From: JAFNGF01 sp964567045 | Lineage (GTDB): Bacteria > Planctomycetota > Phycisphaerae > Sedimentisphaerales > Anaerobacaceae | Direction: 5' to 3' | DNA length: 64,000 bases | Assembly (NCBI GenBank): GCA_964567045.1 | Contig: CAZMLE010000006.1 | Location: forward strand, 1 to 64,000 | Part shown: piece after piece, positions 16,225 through 23,746 of the stretch | Numbering within the stretch: position 1 is the first letter of the stretch | How the letters are laid out: each line of letters begins with the position of its first letter | Made by a program: the position numbers and the translations under genes | Notes under the pieces: generated by a model | The model's input: the letters and a program-made list of their open reading frames with translations, nothing else | Databases searched by the model: none | What the model was told of the DNA's origin: nothing

Positions 16225-18162
16225 CTATTTGACGACCTCGATAGTTCCTTCAGCCTGCCCGGCCAGCATCGAGACGACCTTGAAATCGATGCGATTGTGA
16301 TTCGGGGCATGTATTACATAGCGCACCTCAGCCATCCCGCAACTGCCCTGGATTGTCGGCAGATTCGTGATCCTGCTTCCCGACAGAAAGCACTTATTAT
16401 CCATCTCGATGATTATGCGGGTTGGATGGACCTCACGCGTAGTCTGACCGTGCGCCAGCGAGGTGGGCAGAAAACCGGTATTTCCCACCTGAATCTTAAC
16501 CTCGTACACATTTTCGCCCAGGTGCTTGGCTTCGACCTTTCGGATGCCGATACGCGGAAGCTGCTGCGCAACTTTTGTCAGAAAATCCGCGTGCCTGGCA
16601 GCGATGTCCTCGATCATTGCGGGCGGGGGATTGGTCTGTGAGAAAGGACGATACCCGCCGACCTCGACCCGCTGCCCTGGAAAATCAGGATGCTCCATCG
16701 GCTGCCACCGGATAAATGCTTCGGGGGCATGTTCGTCAAACCACTTAAGCTCCCTGCGCTGCTTTTCGTTGCGTTTTTCCTCGCCAGTCTGGGATTTGTC
16801 ATGGCTTGGCCATCCCTGATCGGGAGACACTTTTTTGCCGTGCTCCGGCTTTCCTCCCCCTGACGAGTCGCCCTCTTCGGTTTTTTCGTCAGTTTGGCCG
16901 GTCTTGGAAAGCTCAATGGCAATCGCTGGACTCCAGGGGCACGCCGCTAATGACAGTCGGCCTCGGTGGAAGTACATCCAGTCACTGAACGTGCCTGGGC
17001 AAGAAGCACCTTCCATCTCTTTTTTCAATCCGAGCGATTCTCGATATTTCTCGCCCATCACCCGGTAGTAGGGCAAATCGTTCTGGTCAATCGCAGGCGT
17101 GGGCTTTCGGCCCCTGCTTCTGCCTGTGGCACGGGCTTCCAGCCCGTGGCCCACGGCCAGGATGGCCGTGCCACTAGCGGGGGCAGAGGGTGCGGCTTCA
17201 GAAGTTTTTAGAAGATTATCCGCAGCGCCGTAGGTGACAACGATACCGATATTCGGATGCTCGATTACGAAGTCGGCAAGTACTCGCGTCTCAGCTTCAC
17301 TGACCTGATGCAGACCAGCATCGGGGGCGAAGAATTCGTAATTGTACGGGAAATTGCGATTAAAGTTGACGCCCCCTGGACCATCTTCATTCCATTGCTC
17401 ATCGTGGTCGTTGTCGATGCCTTCGGTAAGGTAGCGCCATTTACCAACCTCGCCTTTGAGATGGTCGGCCTTGACCAGCAATCTGTCGTCTGCCGAGTCA
17501 AGGATATAATCACCTTCGCGGTCTTCGACGCGCATCCAGGTAATAAGACCATCGCCGTTGAGATCTTCAGGGCCATCTTCATCTATCAGCCCATCATGGT
17601 CGTTATCGACCGGCTTATCGTTAAGGCTCGTCTCGAATCTGGGCCGGCGAAGGGCCCCCGCTTTGCGGGAATCAAAAAAATGCTTTGCGGCATCGGGATT
17701 CAGCCGGGGGATGACATAAATGGTTGTCGTCTGCAAAAGATCGGTGAGATTTTTTGGACAGGATTTACAGGATAATCCTGTTATCCCGTCTAAAATACTT
17801 CTGTCGCTTTCGCATTGCTCGATCAAATGCTCGACCCAGGAGACTGCCACCGAGCATCCTATCAAATCGTTACCTTCTATGCCTGCCACTAACAGCAAGG
17901 CCCTCCGAGTCTTACGGTCCGCCTCAGCACCCTGACCTATTTCGACCAGCCAGACCTTGCTCTTGCCCAGTGACTGTGCAATGGTTTTTACGTGGATAAG
18001 ATTGGGGTCTTGCTTAGCGATGGACGCCAGACGTCTGCCCAAGGATTTGTTACTATAATAGTCCAGAGCATTCGCCGTGCTTACCGCCATAAGCAGCAGA
18101 TAGACGGCCATAAGCAGAAACCAGTGTGGTATGGATTTGTACTGAAAAAGAATAAGTCGCAT
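16225..18162 (-). CDS. M14-like protein lacking zinc ligands (probable pseudoenzyme)
   Basis: A 645-residue paralogue of the neighbouring M14 carboxypeptidase, with a signal peptide (IPHWFLLMAVYLLLMAVSTANA) and the same Asp-rich loops (DNDHDGLIDEDGPEDLNGDG). The region matching HGNE reads AGIEGNDLIG near residue 96, and the region matching SYHN reads VVTYGAADN near 307. The His, Glu and second His ligands are therefore all replaced, so peptidase activity is not expected. A low-complexity Gly/Glu/Lys segment lies near 410-450. Two dispersed repeats are read in frame (17757-17793 and 17126-17174). ATG 18162 with AGGTGA upstream is preferred. It may bind peptides or assist the active neighbour. 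Confidence 0.82.
   Translation of the reverse strand: MRLILFQYKSIPHWFLLMAVYLLLMAVSTANALDYYSNKSLGRRLASIAKQDPNLIHVKTIAQSLGKSKVWLVEIGQGAEADRKTRRALLLVAGIEGNDLIGCSVAVSWVEHLIEQCESDRSILDGITGLSCKSCPKNLTDLLQTTTIYVIPRLNPDAAKHFFDSRKAGALRRPRFETSLNDKPVDNDHDGLIDEDGPEDLNGDGLITWMRVEDREGDYILDSADDRLLVKADHLKGEVGKWRYLTEGIDNDHDEQWNEDGPGGVNFNRNFPYNYEFFAPDAGLHQVSEAETRVLADFVIEHPNIGIVVTYGAADNLLKTSEAAPSAPASGTAILAVGHGLEARATGRSRGRKPTPAIDQNDLPYYRVMGEKYRESLGLKKEMEGASCPGTFSDWMYFHRGRLSLAACPWSPAIAIELSKTGQTDEKTEEGDSSGGGKPEHGKKVSPDQGWPSHDKSQTGEEKRNEKQRRELKWFDEHAPEAFIRWQPMEHPDFPGQRVEVGGYRPFSQTNPPPAMIEDIAARHADFLTKVAQQLPRIGIRKVEAKHLGENVYEVKIQVGNTGFLPTSLAHGQTTREVHPTRIIIEMDNKCFLSGSRITNLPTIQGSCGMAEVRYVIHAPNHNRIDFKVVSMLAGQAEGTIEVVK
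17126..17174. repeat. GTGGCACGG two-hairpin element inside a gene
   Basis: A 49-bp element with perfect 9-bp terminal inverted repeats (GTGGCACGG/CCGTGCCAC) enclosing two small hairpins, CACGGGCT/AGCCCGTG and CACGGCC/GGCCGTG. Read on the minus strand it gives ...TAILAVGHGLEARATG in frame within the degenerate M14 gene. The complementary reading, GTGFQPVAHGQDGRAT, is a pattern that I recall as common in planctomycete genomes. Confidence 0.8.
17757..17793. repeat. GACAGGATTTACAGGAT dispersed repeat, copy 2 (in a gene)
   Basis: This has the same core as 13437-13473 but lies inside the degenerate M14 gene, where it encodes roughly residues 123-135 (LDGITGLSCKSCPKN) in frame. Confidence 0.85.
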
Positions 18163-18195
18163 TCTGTCACCTGCCACTTCCAATTGTCAATTTAG

Positions 18196-18276
18196 AGTGT
18201 CTAAAGTGCCTAAAGTGAGCTAAAGTTGAAGGTTGTAATTTTAGGCACTTTAGTCACTTGAAACTTTAGGCACTCA
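18196..18276. repeat. CTAAAGTGCCTAAAG dispersed repeat, copy 2
   Basis: Inverted copy of the element at 8668-8742. It is followed to 18320 by a run of AATTGTCAATT units. Together these fill the gap between the divergent M14-like and STAS genes, so promoters of both must overlap repeats. Confidence 0.8.
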
Positions 18277-18351
18277 ATTTTCAATGTACAATTGTCAATT
18301 GTCAATTGTCAATTTTTCAAGCAGGGTCAAATCTATGACGATATAATAGAA

Positions 18352-18723
18352 ATGAGCGTTGAATATTTGCCAGACAAAGTCCTCTTTGCTGTTTTACCCA
18401 AAGAGCCTCAACTTCGCCATGAGCTTGAGACTATTAACGAGACCATCAGCAACAATGGTGATTGCGACGTCGTAATCGACTTCGGCAGAGTGGAAGTCCT
18501 AACCTCTTCAAGCATCTCTAATCTGGTGATACTGCAGAATCTGCTGCGTGAGGGGGGCCGCCAGCTTATCCTGTGCAATGTTGCCCTGCCAACCAGAGGT
18601 TTGTTTAACATGGTCGGCCTTGACGGTTTTTTCAGCTTAGCTGAGGACAGATTCGCTGCTTTGACAAGGCTGCAGCGTAGCGAACCAGGTAGCGGGGTAT
18701 CAGGACATCAGGGGACCAGGTAG
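18352..18723 (+). CDS. STAS-domain protein (anti-sigma factor antagonist-like)
   Basis: A 123-residue single-domain STAS protein. Strand and loop signatures are CDVVIDFGRVEVLTSSSISN (residues 39-58, with the Ser-rich loop that is phosphorylated in SpoIIAA-type proteins), LREGGRQLILCNVALPTRGLF, and LDGFFSLAEDRFAAL. ATG 18352 is chosen because the longer in-frame extension lies in AATTGTCAATT repeats. The last 12 or so residues (GSGVSGHQGTR) are read from the TATCAGGACATCAGG repeat, so the C-terminal tail is probably a repeat-derived extension. No partner kinase or anti-sigma factor is adjacent. It is convergent with the pil operon. Confidence 0.8.
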   Translation: MSVEYLPDKVLFAVLPKEPQLRHELETINETISNNGDCDVVIDFGRVEVLTSSSISNLVILQNLLREGGRQLILCNVALPTRGLFNMVGLDGFFSLAEDRFAALTRLQRSEPGSGVSGHQGTR

Positions 18724-18828
18724 CAGTATATCAGGACACCAGGACATCAGGCGACCAGGTAACAGGATATCACGTGCCCTGATTTCCTGATAGCCTGATA
18801 GCCTGATAGCCTGATCACCTGATCACCC
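18684..18828. repeat. TATCAGGACATCAGG / CTGATAGCCTGATAG repeat tract
   Basis: About 145 bp of degenerate short direct units (AGGTAGC, TATCAGGACA, CATCAGG) followed by their complement-like form (CCTGATAG repeated). The two halves can pair. It overlaps the end of the STAS gene and lies before the convergent pilQ stop. The units are irregular and spacer-free, which is not a CRISPR layout. Confidence 0.75.
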
Positions 18829-18867
18829 GCTGCTTCCGCGTTAATCCGCGGAATCTGTGGTTAATTA

Positions 18868-20349
18868 CTATTCTTTGGGCATCTCTGCGCCGGTGGTGAC
18901 CGGCGGTGGCCCGCTGAACTCTGTCGTTTCAAACTGCGTTTGCTCTGTGTCGGTCATAACCGCCTGTTCAACAATTCGCGGCGTTATGAATACGACCAGC
19001 TCGCTGGTAACCGTATCTTCGCCTGTAAACCTGAACAGAAGCCCCACAAGCGGCAAATCGCCGAGCACAGGTACTTTGTTGATCTGCTTGGTGACTTCCT
19101 TCTTGCGCAAGCCGCCCAGAACCACCGTCTGGCCGTCCTTGATTAGCAAAGTGGTCTCGGCCTCACGCCTATCGACGATGGGCTGCGGATACGTCAGCGT
19201 GCCGCTCGCAAAGGTGACGTCACCTACTTTTACGCTGAACACCGGCCTGACTTTTAGCCTTACCATCTCGTCGCGGGTCAGATGCGGCGTGACGTGCAGC
19301 TCAACCCCGACCTCTTTAAAACTCGTTGTCCCTATACTGCCGCCCAGCGCTGATTCGGTCAGTTGCTGATAAGGTAGTTCGGAGATTATCTTGAAAACGG
19401 CCTTTTCATTATCCAGTACCAGTACCCTCGGATTGGCCAGGAGCTTGGCATCGATGTTTTCCTGTTCGGCTTTCAGCAACATGTCCACATCAATGTTTTT
19501 GTTTAGCCAGCCAAAGCGGATGCCTGCAGTGATACTTTTTGCTGCGTCAGTAGTGCCGGCAAAGCCGCTAGCGAGGAAAGGGTCGTCTCTGCTGCCCAAA
19601 TAGGTGCTCGCGCCGCCCCTTTTGACCTCGATGTCGTCCGAGACCGGATCCCCGTAAGCATAGTTAGTTCGCCTGCCGGCCTCCCATTTGACGCCGAGGT
19701 CCAGCCGGTCTTTGCTGGTTATGTCGTAGATCCTTGCCTCCACCAATATCTGCGGCGTTATGCGGTCGATTTCCTCAATGAATGTGTCCATAGCCTTGAT
19801 TTTGCTTTCGCCGTCGGTGACAATGATATTGCTGGTCCCCGGATTACAGGACAACGAACCCTGCTTTGACATAAACTTTTGCAGGGCTTTTTCGACCTCT
19901 GTGACATCGGCGTAAGTGATGCGATAAACCTTGCTGACGAGCTTCTCAGTTACCTGGGCAACCTCGCTGGCGGGGACTACTCGCACCATGTTCTTGTCAA
20001 TCACATAGTCATAGCCATGTGTGGAAAGGATATTCTTCAGAGCTTCTGCCAGCGGCACATTGGTAAGCGGGCCCACGTTGACCTGTCCGGTCACTTTGGG
20101 ACTGATGATGAGGTTCACATCTGCCTGCTCAGCCAACTGTCTTATTACCTTGTCGATGGGCAAGTTAGAGGCCTCGATGCTTATGGTTTTCTGCATCCGC
20201 TGCTCGAGCGTGGTTAAGACCTCCTTTTGCGCTGCGTTCTGATCGCTGCTCTGGGCAGCCAGTCCGTGGTAGGATGCAGGAACTGCCAATATGACTGCAA
20301 CGAACGCCACAAGTTTCAACCCACTGAATTTTACTGCAAAGCTTCTCAT
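18868..20349 (-). CDS. pilQ: Type IV pilus/type II secretion secretin (PilQ/GspD family)
   Basis: A 493-residue outer-membrane secretin, short for the family. After a signal peptide (LVAFVAVILAVPASYHGLAAQ) comes an STN-like domain (ISIEASNLPIDKVIRQLAEQADVN), one N-domain (VYRITYADVTEVEKALQKFM) and the secretin core. In the core, ILVEARIYDI, LLANPRVLVLDNEKA, VGVELHVTPHL, LLIKDGQTVVLGGLRKKE and VPVLGDLPLVGLLFRF are diagnostic. It is the last gene of the pil operon, 33 bp after the pilP-like gene, and forms the exit pore for the pilus or pseudopilus. Confidence 0.94.
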   Translation of the reverse strand: MRSFAVKFSGLKLVAFVAVILAVPASYHGLAAQSSDQNAAQKEVLTTLEQRMQKTISIEASNLPIDKVIRQLAEQADVNLIISPKVTGQVNVGPLTNVPLAEALKNILSTHGYDYVIDKNMVRVVPASEVAQVTEKLVSKVYRITYADVTEVEKALQKFMSKQGSLSCNPGTSNIIVTDGESKIKAMDTFIEEIDRITPQILVEARIYDITSKDRLDLGVKWEAGRRTNYAYGDPVSDDIEVKRGGASTYLGSRDDPFLASGFAGTTDAAKSITAGIRFGWLNKNIDVDMLLKAEQENIDAKLLANPRVLVLDNEKAVFKIISELPYQQLTESALGGSIGTTSFKEVGVELHVTPHLTRDEMVRLKVRPVFSVKVGDVTFASGTLTYPQPIVDRREAETTLLIKDGQTVVLGGLRKKEVTKQINKVPVLGDLPLVGLLFRFTGEDTVTSELVVFITPRIVEQAVMTDTEQTQFETTEFSGPPPVTTGAEMPKE

Positions 20350-20382
20350 AATAGTCCCTTTTCAATTCTCAACTATAAATTC

Positions 20383-21267
20383 TCAATTTTCAATTTTTTG
20401 GGTCCACCTTTTGCCATCTTTTTCAAACTCGACTCCATCTTTAAGTATCCTTACTATGATGGCACCTGATATTGTGTCACCCTCGTGCACTATTTCTGTG
20501 CCAACCACCGCAGATGGTTTACTCTCGCTATGTAAAATGCTCCTAACGATCAGCTTTTCAGCCTCAGGTTCGGATATTTGCGGCGCCTGCGGCTCGGCCT
20601 TTGCCGGCGCAAGCGGGCCGCCCTGCATGGGGTCACGAAGGGTGGCCGGATAAGGCACCGGTATCTTCCAGCCGACCTCGCCAGCGGAACCGGTAACAGT
20701 GGTTGCCGGGGCCTTTTGTTTGCCCTTAGCCAGACTACGCGAAGGAGAACTCACGACTTGCGTGAGCACAAAAACCAACGCGATTGCCAGAACAGGCACA
20801 AGCACGACCACCGCCTTCTGGCGGGTCCCGCTCAGGCCCGGCTTTGAGGCAAAGAGTTTTTCTTTCATCCGCTGCAGACTTTGATGTATCCCACCTTTGG
20901 CAGGCCTGCGAGCTTTTATGCTCACAGCAATTTTGGGTTTTTTGCGAGCAGAGACCTTCGGAAGCGACACGGCTGGGGTGGGTTCTTTTTGCCGCTGAGG
21001 TTGCGGCTCTGCAGAAGCCCGCTGTTCTGAGACAACCGGCGCCGGCTCGACCGAGCTGGGTTGCCCCGACTCGACTGAGCTTGTCGAAGTCAAAGCGGCG
21101 TCCCTCGCCGAGGTCTCAGCGACGGTCGGCTGCGGAGCAGCAGCGCACTTCGGCGGCTCCAGTATGGGCATGTGGCGAGAGGTCGCAACACGCTCATCTG
21201 CCGAGAGCGGTATGCCCTTGAAGATCGATGAGACGTCTTTCTGCAAGCCTATCCTACGTTTTGGCAT
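20383..21267 (-). CDS. PilP/GspC-like inner-membrane pilus protein
   Basis: A 294-residue bitopic protein. A Pro/Glu/Ser-rich cytoplasmic region (residues 1-150) is followed by one transmembrane helix (AVVVLVPVLAIALVFVLTQVV) and a C-terminal module, LIVRSILHSESKPSAVVGTE then EGDTISGAIIVRILKDGVEF. That last module resembles the secretin-contacting HR/PilP-type domain (VGTEIVHEGD...VEFEKDGKRW). ATG 21267 (MPKRRIGLQKDVSSIFKGIP) is favoured because GGGGAG lies just upstream. It overlaps the parA stop by 14 bp. An SSVESGQPSSVEPAPVV tract near 21035-21090 is read from GACTGAGCTTGTCGA-type repeats. It likely links the PilMNO platform to the secretin. Confidence 0.75.
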   Translation of the reverse strand: MPKRRIGLQKDVSSIFKGIPLSADERVATSRHMPILEPPKCAAAPQPTVAETSARDAALTSTSSVESGQPSSVEPAPVVSEQRASAEPQPQRQKEPTPAVSLPKVSARKKPKIAVSIKARRPAKGGIHQSLQRMKEKLFASKPGLSGTRQKAVVVLVPVLAIALVFVLTQVVSSPSRSLAKGKQKAPATTVTGSAGEVGWKIPVPYPATLRDPMQGGPLAPAKAEPQAPQISEPEAEKLIVRSILHSESKPSAVVGTEIVHEGDTISGAIIVRILKDGVEFEKDGKRWTQKIEN

Positions 21268-22438
21268 CGCTAATCTCCCCGACCAAAACCTGCTGACCAC
21301 TTGGCTGCTCAACGGGGGTCTGGCCGGCCGCTATTTGCTCAGAGAGAACCTTTTGGGCATCTATTTGCCCGCCGCCCCGACTCGCGTCGGGAGACGCGGG
21401 GGCGAGCTCAGGTAAAACCTCACTCTGGTGCCCGCCTGTGGCGGGCTCAACCGGAGTCTGGTTGGTGGTTACTTGCTCGGAGGCAGCTTCGTGGCCGTCG
21501 GCTTGCGGCCCCGGCGCGCCGAGGGTAGGTTCCGGCGACTGGACTGAGCCGGTCAAAGTCAAAGTGGGATCGCTGGGCGAGGTCTGGGGCAGTCCGGCAG
21601 AGACGGGCTGGCCCGCCCCGCTGACGGCGGGTACGGCGGGCTCCGCCAAAGGCCGACCGGCCATGCCACTCCAAGCCGGGCAATTAATTATTTCATCCGC
21701 TAAGCTGCGGTACTCGGCCGCGCCAGTGCTTTGGGTAGCATAAGTCAGAATTGACTCGCCGGCACTTGGGGCTTCAGCCAACCTTACAGTTCGGTGAATA
21801 ACCGTACGAAACACCAGATCGCTGAAGAACTCCCGCATTTGCTGCTGGATCTGTCTGCAGAAAAGGAGCCTATCTTCAACAAAAGTCAACAGAAAGCCCA
21901 GGAACCTTACCTCACACGGATGGAAATTCACCCTTATAATGTTGGCGGTTTCCAGCAGTTGTTTCAGGCCTTCCATCGCATAATAACCCACCTGAACAGG
22001 AACAATTACATCCGTGCTGGCAATCAGCGCGTTCAGGGTCAACAGGCCGAGTGACGGCGGACAGTCAATAACGCACATGTCGTACTGGTGTTCTACCGCC
22101 CTGAGCTGCTCACGCAAGGCAAATTCCCTGCCGACGATTCCGGCCAGTTCAAGCTCGGCACCAGAAAGCAGGATATTGCTCGGCGCGATACTTAGGCTTT
22201 CGACTTTGGTGGGCAGTATAACTGTCGATATCGGAAATTCTGCATTGATAAGACAATGATAGATGGTCTTAGACAAGGCATCAGGCTCATAACCAAATCC
22301 CAACGTAGCATGGCCCTGCGGGTCCAGGTCGGCCATTAGCACCCTCTTGCCTCTTTCAGCAAAGGCTGCAGCGAGGTTCACAGCAGTTGTTGTTTTACCA
22401 CAGCCGCCTTTCTGGTTCGCTATTACTACCGTTCTCAT
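21254..22438 (-). CDS. ParA/MinD-family ATPase within the pil operon
   Basis: A 394-residue deviant Walker ATPase. The P-loop is NQKGGCGKTTTAVNLA (residues 8-23), switch I is ADLDPQGHATLGFG (36-49), and the Walker B-like strand is YDMCVIDCPPSLG near 118. The ATPase domain ends near residue 255 (YRSLADEI). The remaining 135 residues are a Pro/Gly/Gln/Glu-rich tail with repeated ASEQV, SEQIAAGQTPVEQ-type units, likely disordered. ParA relatives position cargo at poles or along the nucleoid. Being between pilO and pilP here suggests it positions the pilus machine; this is inference. No parB or parS is near. Confidence 0.88.
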   Translation of the reverse strand: MRTVVIANQKGGCGKTTTAVNLAAAFAERGKRVLMADLDPQGHATLGFGYEPDALSKTIYHCLINAEFPISTVILPTKVESLSIAPSNILLSGAELELAGIVGREFALREQLRAVEHQYDMCVIDCPPSLGLLTLNALIASTDVIVPVQVGYYAMEGLKQLLETANIIRVNFHPCEVRFLGFLLTFVEDRLLFCRQIQQQMREFFSDLVFRTVIHRTVRLAEAPSAGESILTYATQSTGAAEYRSLADEIINCPAWSGMAGRPLAEPAVPAVSGAGQPVSAGLPQTSPSDPTLTLTGSVQSPEPTLGAPGPQADGHEAASEQVTTNQTPVEPATGGHQSEVLPELAPASPDASRGGGQIDAQKVLSEQIAAGQTPVEQPSGQQVLVGEISDAKT

Positions 22439-22511
22439 TTCTATCTCACAGCATTGAATCCACTGATTATTTCTGGCGTTTTATTCGGATCTTACGCCTG
22501 TCAACAACCAG

Positions 22512-23093
22512 TTATAGGGCCGTTTCACTATCCTGGCGTTTTGTTACAAACACAGCCAGGTCCATATCCACCTGATGACCGGAACTCTCGTCGCGTGCGC
22601 GGGTTATCATAAATTTATCCACAAAGAGTACCGGTCGATTCCGCTCCAGAGCATTTAAGAAACTGGCAAACTTATTAAACCCGGCGGTAAAACTGACATG
22701 GATCTGCTTCTGGCTTATGTGGTCGCAATTAGGCATCGCCGGAGCCCCGGCGTCATTTCTGCTATTGATGCTGAACGAACCGACCGATATCTGACTGGCG
22801 ATCTGGCTTATATCAAACGTCAAATCTGCCGCATTCTCGTAATCAATGACAAATTGCTTCAATTGGTCCTGTAAATCCTCGACCTCTTTACTCAACCGCG
22901 TTTTGGTTTCGTCTTTCGTCGCTGTCACTGTCTGGTCATAGGTCTGCTTTACCTCGACGAATTCCTTCTCGAGCTGCTTCTTGCTATTTTTTTGGGGGGT
23001 CAACACCGACATATAAGCCAGCAACAGCAAGACGAAGCAACCTGTCCAGACAAGAGCCACTACTGCCAAATATTTTTTGTAAATCTCTTTCAT
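22512..23093 (-). CDS. pilO: PilO-like type IV pilus inner-membrane protein
   Basis: A 193-residue bitopic protein: short cytoplasmic start, one transmembrane helix (LAVVALVWTGCFVLLLLAYMSVL), a coiled-coil segment (KKQLEKEFVEVKQTYDQTVT) and a small periplasmic alpha/beta domain (ISQKQIHVSFTAGFNKFASFL). This is the PilO/GspM architecture. It starts 10 bp after pilN ends and should pair with PilN on the periplasmic face of the inner membrane. Sequence conservation in this family is low, so the call rests mainly on layout and order. Confidence 0.8.
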   Translation of the reverse strand: MKEIYKKYLAVVALVWTGCFVLLLLAYMSVLTPQKNSKKQLEKEFVEVKQTYDQTVTATKDETKTRLSKEVEDLQDQLKQFVIDYENAADLTFDISQIASQISVGSFSINSRNDAGAPAMPNCDHISQKQIHVSFTAGFNKFASFLNALERNRPVLFVDKFMITRARDESSGHQVDMDLAVFVTKRQDSETAL

Positions 23094-23103
23094 AAGTGTC
23101 CGA

Positions 23104-23745
23104 CTATAACGACGGCTTAAAGATGCAGTCTATCTCATAACAGACAACTTCCTGCTCTGCGAGCGTACCGGAGGTCTGGGCTACGTTAACGCTCTCAAGC
23201 GTCTGCCGCAGGCCCTGCGAACCGAGAAGACGATTGCGGAAATCTCTGATTGCCTCGTCGCAGGCAGGTCCCGGACTACCCGCCACGTTTATCTTTAAGG
23301 TCTTAACAGGCACACTAATATCGATGGTTTTCTTGGGATCGTCCTTTTTAGGGATTCTCTTTTTTGCGTGTTGCTCTGTCACCTCAAGCTTGGTCAGGAC
23401 CACCGCATCAGGCAGGTTTTCTACGACGGTGGTCAGAATATCAGACCACTGAGTATGGTTGACGATGGAGGATTTAACCTCGGACAAGGAGTTTATGTAC
23501 AGGCTTTTGTCCTGCTCGCGCGATTTATACAGTTTTACGGCGTCCGACAGTTTATCGAGCTTTGCCTCGTAACCGGCGATGGCCTGCTTTTTTATGGAGA
23601 TAGCAATTGCGTTACGCAGATAACAACCGAATACTGCTATGGCGGCAATAACCGGCACGGCGACTGCTACGCCAGCCACAGCCATCCCAGCAGGCCTGCT
23701 CTTTCTCGGAACGCCCTGTCCCTTCAACAAGTCTATTGTGAACAT
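23104..23745 (-). CDS. pilN: PilN-like type IV pilus inner-membrane protein
   Basis: A 213-residue protein with the short cytoplasmic MFTIDLLKGQGVP start that matches the PilM-binding INLLP-type motif. It has one transmembrane helix (MAVAGVAVAVPVIAAIAVFGCYL), a coiled coil (IAGYEAKLDKLSDAVKLY) and a PilN/GspL-like periplasmic domain (WSDILTTVVENLPDAVVLTKLEV). It starts 1 bp after the pilM stop, so translation is coupled. It joins cytoplasmic PilM to the PilO/PilP periplasmic ring. Confidence 0.83.
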   Translation of the reverse strand: MFTIDLLKGQGVPRKSRPAGMAVAGVAVAVPVIAAIAVFGCYLRNAIAISIKKQAIAGYEAKLDKLSDAVKLYKSREQDKSLYINSLSEVKSSIVNHTQWSDILTTVVENLPDAVVLTKLEVTEQHAKKRIPKKDDPKKTIDISVPVKTLKINVAGSPGPACDEAIRDFRNRLLGSQGLRQTLESVNVAQTSGTLAEQEVVCYEIDCIFKPSL

Positions 23746-23746
23746 A

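Noticed and set aside
18684..18828. Possible CRISPR array
   Set aside because: The units are 7-15 bp, irregular and directly adjoining, there are no spacers of equal size, and no cas gene is near.
20578..20847. Plus-strand frame of 89 codons opposite the pilP-like gene
   Set aside because: It is a shadow of the real minus-strand gene, Arg-rich with no ribosome site or motif.
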